A stretch of 13,821 bases of DNA from Pirellulales bacterium (GTDB lineage: Bacteria; Planctomycetota; Planctomycetia; Pirellulales; Thermoguttaceae), in NCBI GenBank assembly GCA_030642635.1, contig DAOWNK010000063.1, forward strand, positions 1 to 13,821, in the 5' to 3' direction. The translations under genes and the position numbers were made by a program. Shown piece by piece: positions 5,920 to 13,420 of the stretch (position 1 is the stretch's first letter; every line of letters begins with the position of its first letter). The notes under the pieces were generated by a model. The model did not search any database. It was not told the origin of the DNA and was given only the letters and a program-made list of their open reading frames with translations.

Positions 5920-6160
5920 GTTCCACCTCCCGAAATGAACGGTCAAAAAAGGCATTGTGAACGGTTTCGCCGTCCTCTAACAATACCACGCGAAGATACT
6001 TATTGCCGGCCTCTGGAATTTGCGCCCACCGCCTGATACGCCCGTCGGATTGAATGAATTCCTTGGTCGGCTTGGCAACAACACGCTCAATCCATTCAAG
6101 TCGTATGCTCGCGCGATCCGGTCTCCCACGCATGTGCATGAAGTACTGCGTGAATTCCAT
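5909..6160 (-). CDS. DUF4258-like small protein, partner of the DUF2283 gene
   Basis: The protein has 83 residues. IRLEWIERVVAKPTKEFIQS, GRIRRWAQIPEAGNKYLRVV and ETVHNAFFDRSF are the conserved strands of a family I associate with DUF4258, a BrnT/RelE-like small-protein group often coded just before DUF2283. The conserved H-N-A-F-F-D-R end is clear. The start at ATG 6160 has no strong ribosome-binding site; TATAGT at 6172-6177 (minus strand) could be a -10 giving a very short leader. If the pair is a toxin-antitoxin module this would be the toxin candidate, but I see no catalytic signature that proves it. It lies 85 bases after the stop of ribBA. Confidence 0.75.
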   Translation of the reverse strand: MEFTQYFMHMRGRPDRASIRLEWIERVVAKPTKEFIQSDGRIRRWAQIPEAGNKYLRVVLLEDGETVHNAFFDRSFREVEHEH

Positions 6161-6229
6161 GCTGCAATCCGACTATAAATGTACCTGAGCAAAGCAACTT
6201 GTATCAAATGCCGATTTTACCATACCGCT

Positions 6230-6248
6230 GCTAAGCCGCAAGCGGCTA
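6230..6248. repeat. Short hairpin overlapping the ribBA stop codon
   Basis: AGCCGC-AA-GCGGCT forms a 6-bp stem. On the minus strand it reads GTAGCCGCTTGCGGCTTAGC. Its TAG (6248-6246) is the ribBA stop codon, directly followed by the hairpin. The sequence GCTAAGCCGCAAGCGGC is shared with 2643-2659 on the opposite strand. It could protect the ribBA 3' end. There is no U-tract. Confidence 0.65.
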
Positions 6249-7451
6249 CGGCAGCTTATGCCCCATCTTATCCCGCTTGGTGTGCAGGTAGTATTCGTTG
6301 TGCTCGTGAATCGGGCCGATGATCGGCACTTGGTCGGCCACGGTCAGGTCGAAGCCGCCGTAGATGAAGGCGTCTGTCTTCTTCGGGTTGTTCGTAAGCA
6401 GCCGGACTTTCGACAGGCCCAGGTCTTTCAGCACCTGGATGCCCACGCCGTAGTCGCGGCTGTCGGCCTGGTGGCCCAGCGCAAGGTTCGCCTCGACGGT
6501 ATCCATGCCGTGGTCCTGTAGGTTGTAGGCCTTGATCTTCTCTACCAGCCCGATGCCGCGTCCCTCCTGCGGCAGATAAACCAACACGCCGGCGCCCTCG
6601 CTGCCGATCATCTCCATGGCCATTTTAAGCTGGTCGCCGCAGTCGCAGCGCAGCGAGGCCAGCAGGTCGCCGGTAAAGCAGGCGGAATGCAGTCGCACGA
6701 GCGGCTCGGGCACCTTGTCCGGCCGGCCCAGCACGATGGCCACCGGCTGTTGATCCTCGTGCTTCACACCGTAGATGACGATTCGTCCCATGCCGAAATG
6801 TGTCGGCAGATCGGCCTCGGCCAGCCGGTACACGAGCTTCTCGCTGCGACGCCGGTAGCGGATCAACTCCTCGATGGTGGTGATCCGCAGATCGAACCGC
6901 CCGGCCAGTTGGTAAAGTTCCTCGCGGGTCGCCCGATCGCCTTCGGCGCCGAGCACCTCGCACAACACGCCGGCCGGCTTCAGGCCGGCCATCCGCGTCA
7001 GGTCTACCGCACACTCGGTATGGCCCGCCCTGCGCAGCACACCGCCCTCCTTGGCGATCAGCGGATACAAGTGGCCCGGGCGGACGAAATCCGACGCACG
7101 GCTGTCCGGATCGACGATCGCACGAATCGTCGCCGCACGCTCCTGCGCGGTAATCCCGGTGCGAGCACTGCGATGGTCGACCGGCACGGTGAAACCGGTC
7201 CCCAGCGGCGCGGTGTTGTGCTCGACCATCGGACGCAGCTCGAGCCGGCCGCACACCTCCGGCAATACCGGCATGCACAGCAAACCCTTGCCGTGGGTGA
7301 TCATGAAGTTAACTATCTCCGGTGTGACCTTTTCAGCCGCGCAGATGAAGTCGCCCTCGTTTTCGCGGTCCTCGTCGTCCATAACAATGACAATTTGCCC
7401 GGCGGCGATCGCCTCGACGGCCTGGTCAATAGTTGAAAGTCGGTCTGCCAC
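6246..7451 (-). CDS. ribBA: Bifunctional 3,4-dihydroxy-2-butanone-4-phosphate synthase / GTP cyclohydrolase II
   Basis: This 401-residue fusion catalyses the two entry reactions of riboflavin synthesis in the cytoplasm. The N-terminal RibB domain (about 1-200) converts ribulose 5-phosphate to 3,4-dihydroxy-2-butanone 4-phosphate plus formate. It has the acidic active-site loop DDEDRENEGD (25-34) and RRAGHTECAVDL (140-151). The C-terminal RibA domain (about 205-401) opens GTP to a diaminopyrimidine. Its zinc ligands C258, C269 and C271 lie in HSACFTGDLLASLRCDCGDQ, followed by LPQEGRGIGLVEKIKAYNLQ (293-312) and LLTNNPKK (351-358). Length is normal for RibBA. The start is GTG 7451-7449, with GGAGG six bases upstream. 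No ribE/ribH/ribD genes are nearby, so the pathway is scattered. I found no FMN riboswitch in the upstream 300 bases. The TAG stop lies in a hairpin repeat. Confidence 0.97.
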   Translation of the reverse strand: MADRLSTIDQAVEAIAAGQIVIVMDDEDRENEGDFICAAEKVTPEIVNFMITHGKGLLCMPVLPEVCGRLELRPMVEHNTAPLGTGFTVPVDHRSARTGITAQERAATIRAIVDPDSRASDFVRPGHLYPLIAKEGGVLRRAGHTECAVDLTRMAGLKPAGVLCEVLGAEGDRATREELYQLAGRFDLRITTIEELIRYRRRSEKLVYRLAEADLPTHFGMGRIVIYGVKHEDQQPVAIVLGRPDKVPEPLVRLHSACFTGDLLASLRCDCGDQLKMAMEMIGSEGAGVLVYLPQEGRGIGLVEKIKAYNLQDHGMDTVEANLALGHQADSRDYGVGIQVLKDLGLSKVRLLTNNPKKTDAFIYGGFDLTVADQVPIIGPIHEHNEYYLHTKRDKMGHKLP

Positions 7452-7476
7452 GGATTACCTCCGGCTGGAATTCGTT

Positions 7477-7559
7477 ATTTAGCCCGCCGTGAATACACGG
7501 CGGGCAATGCTTGCGCCTTTTGCAACGTCTGCCCCGGGTGTATTCACCCGGGGCTAAAT
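7477..7559. repeat. Paired hairpins with ATTTAGC...GCTAAAT ends, 83 bp
   Basis: Two 10-bp perfect hairpins face each other: GCCCGCCGTG-AATA-CACGGCGGGC (7482-7505) and GCCCCGGGTG-TATT-CACCCGGGGC (7531-7554). The outer ends ATTTAGC and GCTAAAT are inverted copies, and the two loops (AATA, TATT) are complementary. The element sits in the leader side of ribBA, about 25 bases upstream of its GTG start. This spacing leaves the Shine-Dalgarno sequence free. It is the same double-hairpin plan as 4220-4297, with different stems. Confidence 0.85.
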
Positions 7560-7620
7560 GCACATGTCATCGACACATCCAATTTCCCTGACGCCCCCAT
7601 TATAAACCGTCTGCATAACG

Positions 7621-7665
7621 CTTGCCAGCGCCAGGCCGCCGTACCGGCGACCGCTAAACGGCAAG
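7621..7665. repeat. REP-like hairpin with TTTAGC head
   Basis: CTTGCC (7621-7626) and GGCAAG (7660-7665) enclose GCCGCCGTACCGGCGACCGCTAAAC-type sequence. The core GCCGTACCGGCGAC plus GCTAAACG recurs at 13784-13807 and, diverged, at 2671-2699, so this is a dispersed repeat. It lies in the divergent gap between ribBA and the cysteine-rich gene. Apart from this and the paired hairpin at 7477-7559, the gap (7452-7796) holds no gene I can support. Confidence 0.6.
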
Positions 7666-7796
7666 ATGGCTAATTTGCGCAACAAGCGCAGTGTACAGAA
7701 GCCGTTCCGATTCCAGCGATTTTCTCGATTCTCCCGATTATGCGGCCGATAACCTGTAGAGTAAGTATTGAATTTCTGTGCAAAGAGGTATTAAAA

Positions 7797-8429
7797 ATGG
7801 CAAAACGAATATCCTTTCTGTTGGCCTGCTGTTTTCTGGTTAGTAGCGCCGGCTGCTGCACGTACTGCCGTCCGGGGTACTGCCCAGGTATGGTCTGCGA
7901 TCCGGATCGCTGTGCGGCGGATTGTTGCGAGCCGACGTGCGATCCATGTCGTCAGCAGTGCTGTGATCCGTGCGGTGATTCATGCTGTGATCCGTGCTGC
8001 CACGAGCAGTGCGGTTATTACAGTCCGTACCATCACTATGGTGTGCTGACGTTTCTTGGTCGCATTTTCTCGCCATACCACAGTTGGTACGGCAGGAGTT
8101 GCGGCGAGCGGTACTGGGGCGATTTTTACGGCGACCCGCCCGACTGCCACGACCCGTGCGACCGCTGCGGCAACTTTACCGGCAGAATGGGCTATTGCGA
8201 CAACGGGTGCTACGGACATGGGTGTTACGGACGGGGATACCCGGCCATGGCGCGTCGTGGCGGAGTGTACGGGATCGACTATTCGTGCAGCGGTCCGGTA
8301 ATGGACGTGCACCCGGAACAACTCAAGCCAGCCGCTGCTTCAAACCCAAAGCCGCACAAGGCCGTCAGACCTCCGCGAAGTCGGGCAAATTCCCAGGCGC
8401 GTCGAACGGCAGTTCGCGCGGCTTGGTGA
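7797..8429 (+). CDS. Cysteine-rich exported protein, possible lipoprotein
   Basis: This 210-residue protein contains about 28 cysteines, arranged largely as CC and CDPC clusters between residues 19 and 75 (CCEPTCDPC, QQCCDPCGDSCCDPCCHEQC), followed by a Tyr/Gly-rich middle with DPCDRCG and CYGHGCYGRGY. The N-terminus MAKRISFLLACCFLVSSAGC is a signal peptide with a lipobox-like SAGC, so C20 may be lipidated. The start ATG 7797 has AAGAGG eight bases upstream. I do not recognise a named family. Planctomycetes are known for cysteine-rich envelope proteins, so a disulfide-linked surface or wall role is a reasonable guess; metal binding is an alternative. The final 21 codons overlap the convergent LarA-like gene, and the tail (VRPPRSRANSQARRTAVRAAW) is basic and unlike the rest, as expected if the original stop was lost. 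Confidence 0.75.
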   Translation: MAKRISFLLACCFLVSSAGCCTYCRPGYCPGMVCDPDRCAADCCEPTCDPCRQQCCDPCGDSCCDPCCHEQCGYYSPYHHYGVLTFLGRIFSPYHSWYGRSCGERYWGDFYGDPPDCHDPCDRCGNFTGRMGYCDNGCYGHGCYGRGYPAMARRGGVYGIDYSCSGPVMDVHPEQLKPAAASNPKPHKAVRPPRSRANSQARRTAVRAAW

Positions 8430-9642
8430 TAATCTCCAAATCGTCGCGACGGCCGGCCTCGTCCAGGTAAGCGACCGAACATTCCACCTCGCCCAGGTGC
8501 AAAGTGTCGGCGATCCAAAGCATTTTCATACGCTGCACGGTTGAAAGTTGGATACTGTCCAACGCCGCCTGTAGCATCTCGCGGTCGGTCCGATAGTGCG
8601 GCGGCGTTACGGCGGCCGAGGCATGGCGGGCGGTTGTTGCGTTCAGCCGCGTGGCTTCCAGGTCGGTCTGTTCCAGCAGCCGCGACCGGCAGAACTCGGC
8701 CATGCCCAACCCGACGGCGTTGCCGTGCGTCTGTGCGGTCAGCCCGCGCAAGGCGATCCGCTCGACCTTTGGAAACTCGCCCTCGACGGCCTTGTGATCG
8801 TCGAATTTCCTGCCGACCACGTTCGGGTCGAACCCGGTGCCTGATATATCCTTGCCAATCCGGTCGATAAGCAGCACATCTACGTGCCGAAACGGCAGTC
8901 GCGGCATCCACCGTTTGGCCAGCACGAGCAGTTCCTGCTCTCGCGGTTTGAACTGCTCCGACGCGACGGCTTCGATCAGTGCAGTTTGGTCGTATGCGTT
9001 TTCTACGATCGCCAGCCCTGCGACGATGCGGCACTTTTCGAGCACCATGTCGGCCGCACTGTCGACGAACCGGTCGAAGCCGCACAGTTCGGCGGCCTCG
9101 TGGCAGGCTTCTGCACCACGGCGGTTGCCCAGCCCGACGAGCATCATCTTCATCAGCCCGCTCTCGAACCGGCCGGCGAACCGCGTGTGCGGCTTCACAC
9201 GGCCGCAGATCAGCACGTGATCGGCCTGAAATGCGCAGCGGTCGAAATGGATCGGCACACCTTCGGCGGTCCGGCCGATGATGACGGTCTCCATGCCCGC
9301 GCGGATCGGACAGCCGACGAACTGTTCGGTAACGCCGTACGACTCGATCAACTTTCGCTGTCCCCGGGCGGTCCCGCCGCCGTGGCTGCCCATCGCCGTG
9401 ACGACCAGCGGCGCGGCGCCCAGCGATTTAAGATGCTCGACGATTGACCGGACGATCAGGTGGATGTTTGCAATGCCGCGGCTGCCGGCGGTCACGGCCA
9501 CGCTTTGCCCGGGCTGGATTTTCGCGGCCAAGTCAAGTCGTGCAAGCTGTACGTGCACCTCCGCCGATACGTCGTCGACTCGCGGCGCATCGAACGACTG
9601 TCGGACGCGGAAGATTTTCATGCACTGCGGTTTACTCATCAT
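8365..9642 (-). CDS. LarA/DUF2088 family protein (lactate-racemase-like)
   Basis: The 425-residue frame matches the LarA N-terminal-type (DUF2088) family. LarA is the nickel-pincer lactate racemase; relatives act on other 2-hydroxy acids or have unknown substrates. AMGSHGGGT carries H87, KPHTRFAGRFESGLMKMMLV carries H152 and K165, and GLGNRRGAEACH follows. These correspond in order and rough spacing to the cofactor-binding and catalytic His/His/Lys of LarA. HSAACF-type zinc motifs are absent. No larB, larC or larE cofactor-making genes are present in the window. ATG 9642 and 9639 are adjacent and ATG 9621 (MKIFRVRQ) fits family starts well; none has a clear ribosome-binding site, so the start is open by up to seven residues. 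The C-terminus LPFDAPGNLPDF looks family-typical, so the true end is here. Confidence 0.82.
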   Translation of the reverse strand: MMSKPQCMKIFRVRQSFDAPRVDDVSAEVHVQLARLDLAAKIQPGQSVAVTAGSRGIANIHLIVRSIVEHLKSLGAAPLVVTAMGSHGGGTARGQRKLIESYGVTEQFVGCPIRAGMETVIIGRTAEGVPIHFDRCAFQADHVLICGRVKPHTRFAGRFESGLMKMMLVGLGNRRGAEACHEAAELCGFDRFVDSAADMVLEKCRIVAGLAIVENAYDQTALIEAVASEQFKPREQELLVLAKRWMPRLPFRHVDVLLIDRIGKDISGTGFDPNVVGRKFDDHKAVEGEFPKVERIALRGLTAQTHGNAVGLGMAEFCRSRLLEQTDLEATRLNATTARHASAAVTPPHYRTDREMLQAALDSIQLSTVQRMKMLWIADTLHLGEVECSVAYLDEAGRRDDLEIITKPRELPFDAPGNLPDFAEV

Positions 9643-9708
9643 ACAGCATGGTAGCAGTCAGTATTGCACTGGTCCAGCGTTAATTGTAGGTTATGCGTTG
9701 CGATTGAA

Positions 9709-9764
9709 GTAGGGTGCGTGAAACGCACCAACCACGATATTGCGGTGCGTTTCACGCACCCTAC
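9709..9764. repeat. GTAG-headed double hairpin (REPIN-like) in the leader of the AsmA-like gene
   Basis: A 21-base arm (9709-9729, GTAGGGTGCGTG...GCACC) is repeated exactly in inverted form at 9744-9764, around a 14-base spacer (9730-9743). Each arm also folds alone as GGTGCGT-GAA-ACGCACC. It belongs to the family at 3671-3742. It fills most of the 135-base gap between the divergent LarA-like and AsmA-like genes, and ends on the base before the Shine-Dalgarno sequence. Confidence 0.9.
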
Positions 9765-9771
9765 AAGGAGG
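9765..9771 (+). promoter_or_regulatory. Shine-Dalgarno sequence AAGGAGG of the AsmA-like gene
   Basis: A full AAGGAGG lies six bases before ATG 9778 and decides that start; the open frame upstream to 9664 only translates the repeat. It directly touches the 21-bp inverted repeat, so a folded repeat in the mRNA would place a stem immediately 5' of the ribosome-binding site. Confidence 0.85.
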
Positions 9772-9777
9772 CGGCAC

Positions 9778-12700
9778 ATGTCGCGCATTACGCTGCACCG
9801 CTGGGGCAAAAAACCGCAACCGGCCGACGAAGAAAGCGGCCAGGGGCCTGCGAGCCGGCCGGCACCGCGCAAAGGCCGCAAGCGATGGCTGCTGCTGCCG
9901 GTCGTCGTTATGCTCGCGGCGGTCCTTTGGCTGCTGCCGGGGATCGTCGCCCATACGGCCTTGCTCGATTGGGCGTTGCAAACCGCTACAGCCGATCTCG
10001 ACGGCTCCCTGGCAGTTAGGTCCGCGTCGCTGGGGTGGCTTCGGCCGATTGTCGTCGAAGGGATCGAGGTGCGCGACGTCGAAGACCGCCGGGTGCTAAA
10101 TGCCGAGAAATTCGCCAGCAGCAAACCGCTTGCCGAGATACTGCTGAACCTATCCTCACCGGGGCGGTTTCTGATCGAAAAGCCAATACTGAACGTCGTC
10201 CTGCGCGACGACGGCAGCAACATCGAAGACTTGCTGGCGGAATACCTTAAACCGCGCGAAGAACCGCCGCCACGGCTGGATATCGAATTGCGGATCGTCG
10301 ACGGCGCCGTTTCGCTTACCGACCAGACCACGGGCCGAACCTGTCAGATCGAAAACCTCGCGTTCACGTTGAGCACCTCGGCCGACGGCTCGAAGCCGAC
10401 CATGCTCGAAGCGTCGGCCGACGTTATTGACAAGAATCGCCCCGGCCGGCTCGCAGTAAAACTGTCCATGCAACAGCCTGACGACAAGGATCAAGCTACG
10501 CTCCCAAACGGCGAGGCGACCGTAACGGCCGACGACGTACCGCTGGAGGTGTTCACACCGCTGCTGGCAAGATTTGTCCCGCAAACGCAACTTGCCGGGC
10601 GGCTCTCCGCACAGATGCATGCCGACTTCGGCGAGCAAATCGCCATGCGTGCGACACTTTCCGCCGAGGAGCTTCTGCTGGCCACGCCGGCACTGGGCAA
10701 CGACAGCCTGCGGCTGGATCGCCTGAATGCAACCTGTGAGGTTGTCTACCGGAACGACCGGCTGGAGATCGCACCGTCGTCGCTCGAATGTGAGTTGGGC
10801 AACGTCTCGGCATCCGGTGTGCTCGACCTGGGTGCAACATCGAAAAACGATCTGGCAGAGGCCGCATTGCACCAGACGTTCCAACTCGAAGGCCGCATCG
10901 ATCTGGCCCGACTCGCACGGATGTTCCCCACGGTGCTGCGCATCCGAGAGCAAACGACAATAACCGCCGGGCAGGTGCAATTGGCCGTTGTCAGCCGGCC
11001 TAACCCGCAGGCAACCGAGCCGGACGCCATGGTCTGGCAAGCGCGGCTCGAGGTGAGCGATCTTGCGGCCATAGACAACGGCAGGCAACTCTCGTGGCCG
11101 CAGCCGATCCGTATCACGCTCGCCGCACACCAAACGCCGCAAGGGCCGGTCGTTGACGAATTGAAATGCCTGTCCGATTTCCTTCAAGTCCACGCGGCCG
11201 GAACGCCCGATAATCTGGTCGCCTCGATCAATTTCAACCTGAAGCAGTTGGCCGACCAGTTGGGCCGGTTCGTCGATCTTGACGCTTTGCAGCTTGCCGG
11301 CAACGGCTGGGGAAACATAAACTGGAAACGTGACGATAAGCAGCGGTTCGAGGCCGACGCCGAGCTTCAAATACGCGATCTCCAACTCGCCGCCGCCGAA
11401 GGCGCGCCGTGGCGGGAAGAGAACATCGTGTTGTTGCTCTCCGCCGCCGGTCGGACCGACCTGGGCGCCGATACCAGGCTCGACTCCGCCTTGCTGAACT
11501 GCCGGATCGGCGAGGAGCGGATCGAGGCCAAGCTGATTGGGCCGGTCGTCGATCTACACCGCGGCGGCTCCTGGCCGGTCGAGCTGAAACTTAACGGCAA
11601 GCTGCAAAACTGGCCGCCGCGAATCCGAAGCATATACACACTGGACGATTGGACATTCGCCGGGACGTATGACCTTGCGGCCAAGGCCACCGGCTCGGTA
11701 GACGGCGTGACCGTCCAGCAGGCGAAACTCACCATCGCCGAGTTGAAAATTATCGGGCAGGGCGTGAACGTCAGCGAACCGAACGTCGAACTGGTCTGCT
11801 CCGGCCGCTGGGACCAAAACCGGCGGCTGTTGCACCTGCAGCCGGCAACGCTCAGCGCCGGCAGCATTGCGATCGATGCCAAAAACGTTGTGATAACCTT
11901 GCCCGAGGATCAGCAGCCCACCGTGCAGTTCGACGGGCAGGTTCACTACGACATGGAGCATATTGTCGCACTGCTGCGATCGCAACTTGGGCCGGGTGTA
12001 CGAATCGCAGGCAAAGGGACCTCGCCGGTATCGTATCGCGGCCCGCTCGATCCGGCCAAGGCCGAGGCGCACGCGACATTCGACTGGGATTGGGCCGATC
12101 TGTACGGGTGCCGGGTTGGGCCGGGCACGTTGCAGGCAAGGCTCTCCGGCGGGGTGCTGCAAATCGAACCGCTCGATCTGGCAGTAAGCGGCGGCAAGCT
12201 GTTCCTTGCGCCAAACGTGCGTCTGGCCCCGGAGCCGATGACGTTGACCATGCCGCCGGGGCCGTTGGCCCAACGGGTGCAGATCACACCGCAGATGTGC
12301 GGCGAGCTGCTGAAGTTCGTCGCACCGATGATGGCCGGAGTGACGAGCGCCCAGGGTGCGTTTTCCGTCGAGTTGGAAAGCTGCCGAATACCGCTCGGTG
12401 AGCCTGCCCTGGGCGATATCTCCGGCAAGTTCGTCATACACTCCATACAGATCGGCCCCGGGCCGATGGTCCGCGAGTTGGGCATGTTGTTGGGCCGTGC
12501 GACAACCGCCGCGCTGCGGCGCGAGTCGGTCGTGACGTTTCGGATGAAAGACGGCCGGGTGTATCACGACAACCTGGAGCTGGTCTTTCCCGACCTGGCC
12601 ATCCGCACCCACGGCTCGGTCGGGCTGGACCAGACGCTGAACGTAATAGCCGAGGTTACCATCTCGCCAAAATGGCTGGGCAACAATCAGTTGACCGAGC

Positions 12701-12888
12701 TGTTGATCTCCTCGCTTAGGAACCGGACTATCCGTATCCCGATCGGCGGCACGCTGAGCAAGCCGAAACTCGACCAGCGCGTGCTGGCCGAGTTCAGCCG
12801 GCAGGCGGTCGAGAACGCCGCCCGCAACGTGCTGCAAGACGAGTTGCAAAAGGGCCTGGATCGGCTGTTCGCCCCGCCGCGTCGGTGA
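9778..12888 (+). CDS. Large AsmA-like membrane-anchored protein
   Basis: The 1036-residue protein has a short basic cytoplasmic N-terminus, a transmembrane segment (about 37-57, WLLLPVVVMLAAVLWLLPGI), and then a very long extracytoplasmic part rich in alternating beta-strand patterns. The N-terminal ALLDWALQTATADLDGSLAV, then VRSASLGWLRPIVVEGIEVR, and the C-terminal DGRVYHDNLELVFPDLAIRT, GSVGLDQTLNVIAEVTIS and IRIPIGGTLSKPKLD are typical of the AsmA/TamB/YdbH group. Members of this group span the periplasm as bridge-like proteins and are linked to lipid transport and envelope assembly. This specific protein is not one I can name. Length and layout suggest an intact gene. It is a single gene; the LarA-like gene diverges on one side and gene-poor sequence follows on the other. 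Expression may be affected by the repeat at its ribosome-binding site. Confidence 0.85.
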   Translation: MSRITLHRWGKKPQPADEESGQGPASRPAPRKGRKRWLLLPVVVMLAAVLWLLPGIVAHTALLDWALQTATADLDGSLAVRSASLGWLRPIVVEGIEVRDVEDRRVLNAEKFASSKPLAEILLNLSSPGRFLIEKPILNVVLRDDGSNIEDLLAEYLKPREEPPPRLDIELRIVDGAVSLTDQTTGRTCQIENLAFTLSTSADGSKPTMLEASADVIDKNRPGRLAVKLSMQQPDDKDQATLPNGEATVTADDVPLEVFTPLLARFVPQTQLAGRLSAQMHADFGEQIAMRATLSAEELLLATPALGNDSLRLDRLNATCEVVYRNDRLEIAPSSLECELGNVSASGVLDLGATSKNDLAEAALHQTFQLEGRIDLARLARMFPTVLRIREQTTITAGQVQLAVVSRPNPQATEPDAMVWQARLEVSDLAAIDNGRQLSWPQPIRITLAAHQTPQGPVVDELKCLSDFLQVHAAGTPDNLVASINFNLKQLADQLGRFVDLDALQLAGNGWGNINWKRDDKQRFEADAELQIRDLQLAAAEGAPWREENIVLLLSAAGRTDLGADTRLDSALLNCRIGEERIEAKLIGPVVDLHRGGSWPVELKLNGKLQNWPPRIRSIYTLDDWTFAGTYDLAAKATGSVDGVTVQQAKLTIAELKIIGQGVNVSEPNVELVCSGRWDQNRRLLHLQPATLSAGSIAIDAKNVVITLPEDQQPTVQFDGQVHYDMEHIVALLRSQLGPGVRIAGKGTSPVSYRGPLDPAKAEAHATFDWDWADLYGCRVGPGTLQARLSGGVLQIEPLDLAVSGGKLFLAPNVRLAPEPMTLTMPPGPLAQRVQITPQMCGELLKFVAPMMAGVTSAQGAFSVELESCRIPLGEPALGDISGKFVIHSIQIGPGPMVRELGMLLGRATTAALRRESVVTFRMKDGRVYHDNLELVFPDLAIRTHGSVGLDQTLNVIAEVTISPKWLGNNQLTELLISSLRNRTIRIPIGGTLSKPKLDQRVLAEFSRQAVENAARNVLQDELQKGLDRLFAPPRR

Positions 12889-13344
12889 ATCTTCCCATAA
12901 AGCCGCTTTGCGGTGGTCGCGGAGCCATTGGGGTCCGGCCGATTATGTTGTTGACGCATGTGATTGTGCCGTCTGCCGGATTTTTTGGACGCATGTTTCA
13001 AAGGCCCAAAAATTCGCAATTTTCAGCAACGGTTGGTAGTTTTGCACGGCATTGTTTCACTGCGTGTAAAATACACCTTCTGCCCTTGGGAGAGGCACGG
13101 AATGAGATGAATTGCCAATGAACGAAGCGAGCGACGGTATACTGCTCCAACGTGGACAAGTGTATCACACCGCGCGGCCAATTTCAAGATCGGGAATTGT
13201 GCCACACGTGTCGGCTACTGTCCTCCACAGAAAACAGTTGACTGCCCCTGTTTGTCGCTTGGTGAATTCCACGACGTGCCCCCCGCTCGGCACTGCTTCT
13301 GTGAAGCAGTGGCACACTTTCAATCATGGGGAAGAAAAGGAAGA
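12889..13344. other. Gene-poor region after the AsmA-like gene
   Basis: I see no convincing gene here. Open frames on both strands lack ribosome-binding sites and known motifs. Near the start, AAAGCCGCTTTGCGGTGGTCGCGG (12900-12923) is a partial relative of the 4220-4297 repeat. A hairpin lies at 13291-13311. No U-tract terminator is visible after the AsmA-like stop. Confidence 0.55.
13291..13311. repeat. Hairpin CACTGCTTC-TGT-GAAGCAGTG
   Basis: A perfect 9-bp stem with a 3-base loop, followed by GCAC. It looks like a dispersed REP-type motif, but it occurs once here, so that is inference. Confidence 0.6.
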
Positions 13345-13389
13345 AAAGGGGACATTCTACTTTTCGCCAATAAGTAGAATGTCCCCTTT
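13345..13389. repeat. 18-bp perfect inverted repeat with AAAGGGGACATTCTACTT arms
   Basis: Arm AAAGGGGACATTCTACTT (13345-13362) is mirrored exactly by 13372-13389 around a 9-base loop (TTCGCCAAT). The adjoining bases are a GGAAGAAAAGG-type purine tract on the left and TTTGTTTTCC repeats on the right, which are roughly complementary and would extend the stem. GGGGACA/TGTCCCC palindromes of this look are found dispersed in many bacteria and I associate them with IS200/RAYT-type transposases; none is present in the window. It could also act as a terminator-like hairpin. Confidence 0.8.
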
Positions 13390-13420
13390 GTTTTCCCTTT
13401 GTTTTCCCCTTTGTTTTCCT
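13382..13420. repeat. CCCTTTGTTTTCC tandem repeats, first site of a 16-base direct repeat
   Basis: CCCTTTGTTTTCC-type units occur three times in a row. The last, TCCCCTTTGTTTTCCT (13405-13420), recurs exactly at 13754-13769, so the small membrane protein gene lies between two direct copies. The final T is the first base of that gene's stop-codon complement. Confidence 0.7.

Noticed and set aside
7452..7760. FMN riboswitch upstream of ribBA
   Set aside because: I looked for the conserved RFN-box segments on the minus strand and found only the paired hairpins and a REP-like motif.
10156..11385. Long antisense open frames inside the AsmA-like and ribBA genes
   Set aside because: They are expected in GC-rich coding sequence, show no domain signature, and lack ribosome-binding sites.
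12889..12930. Rho-independent terminator after the AsmA-like gene
   Set aside because: A weak GC hairpin is present but no run of T follows.
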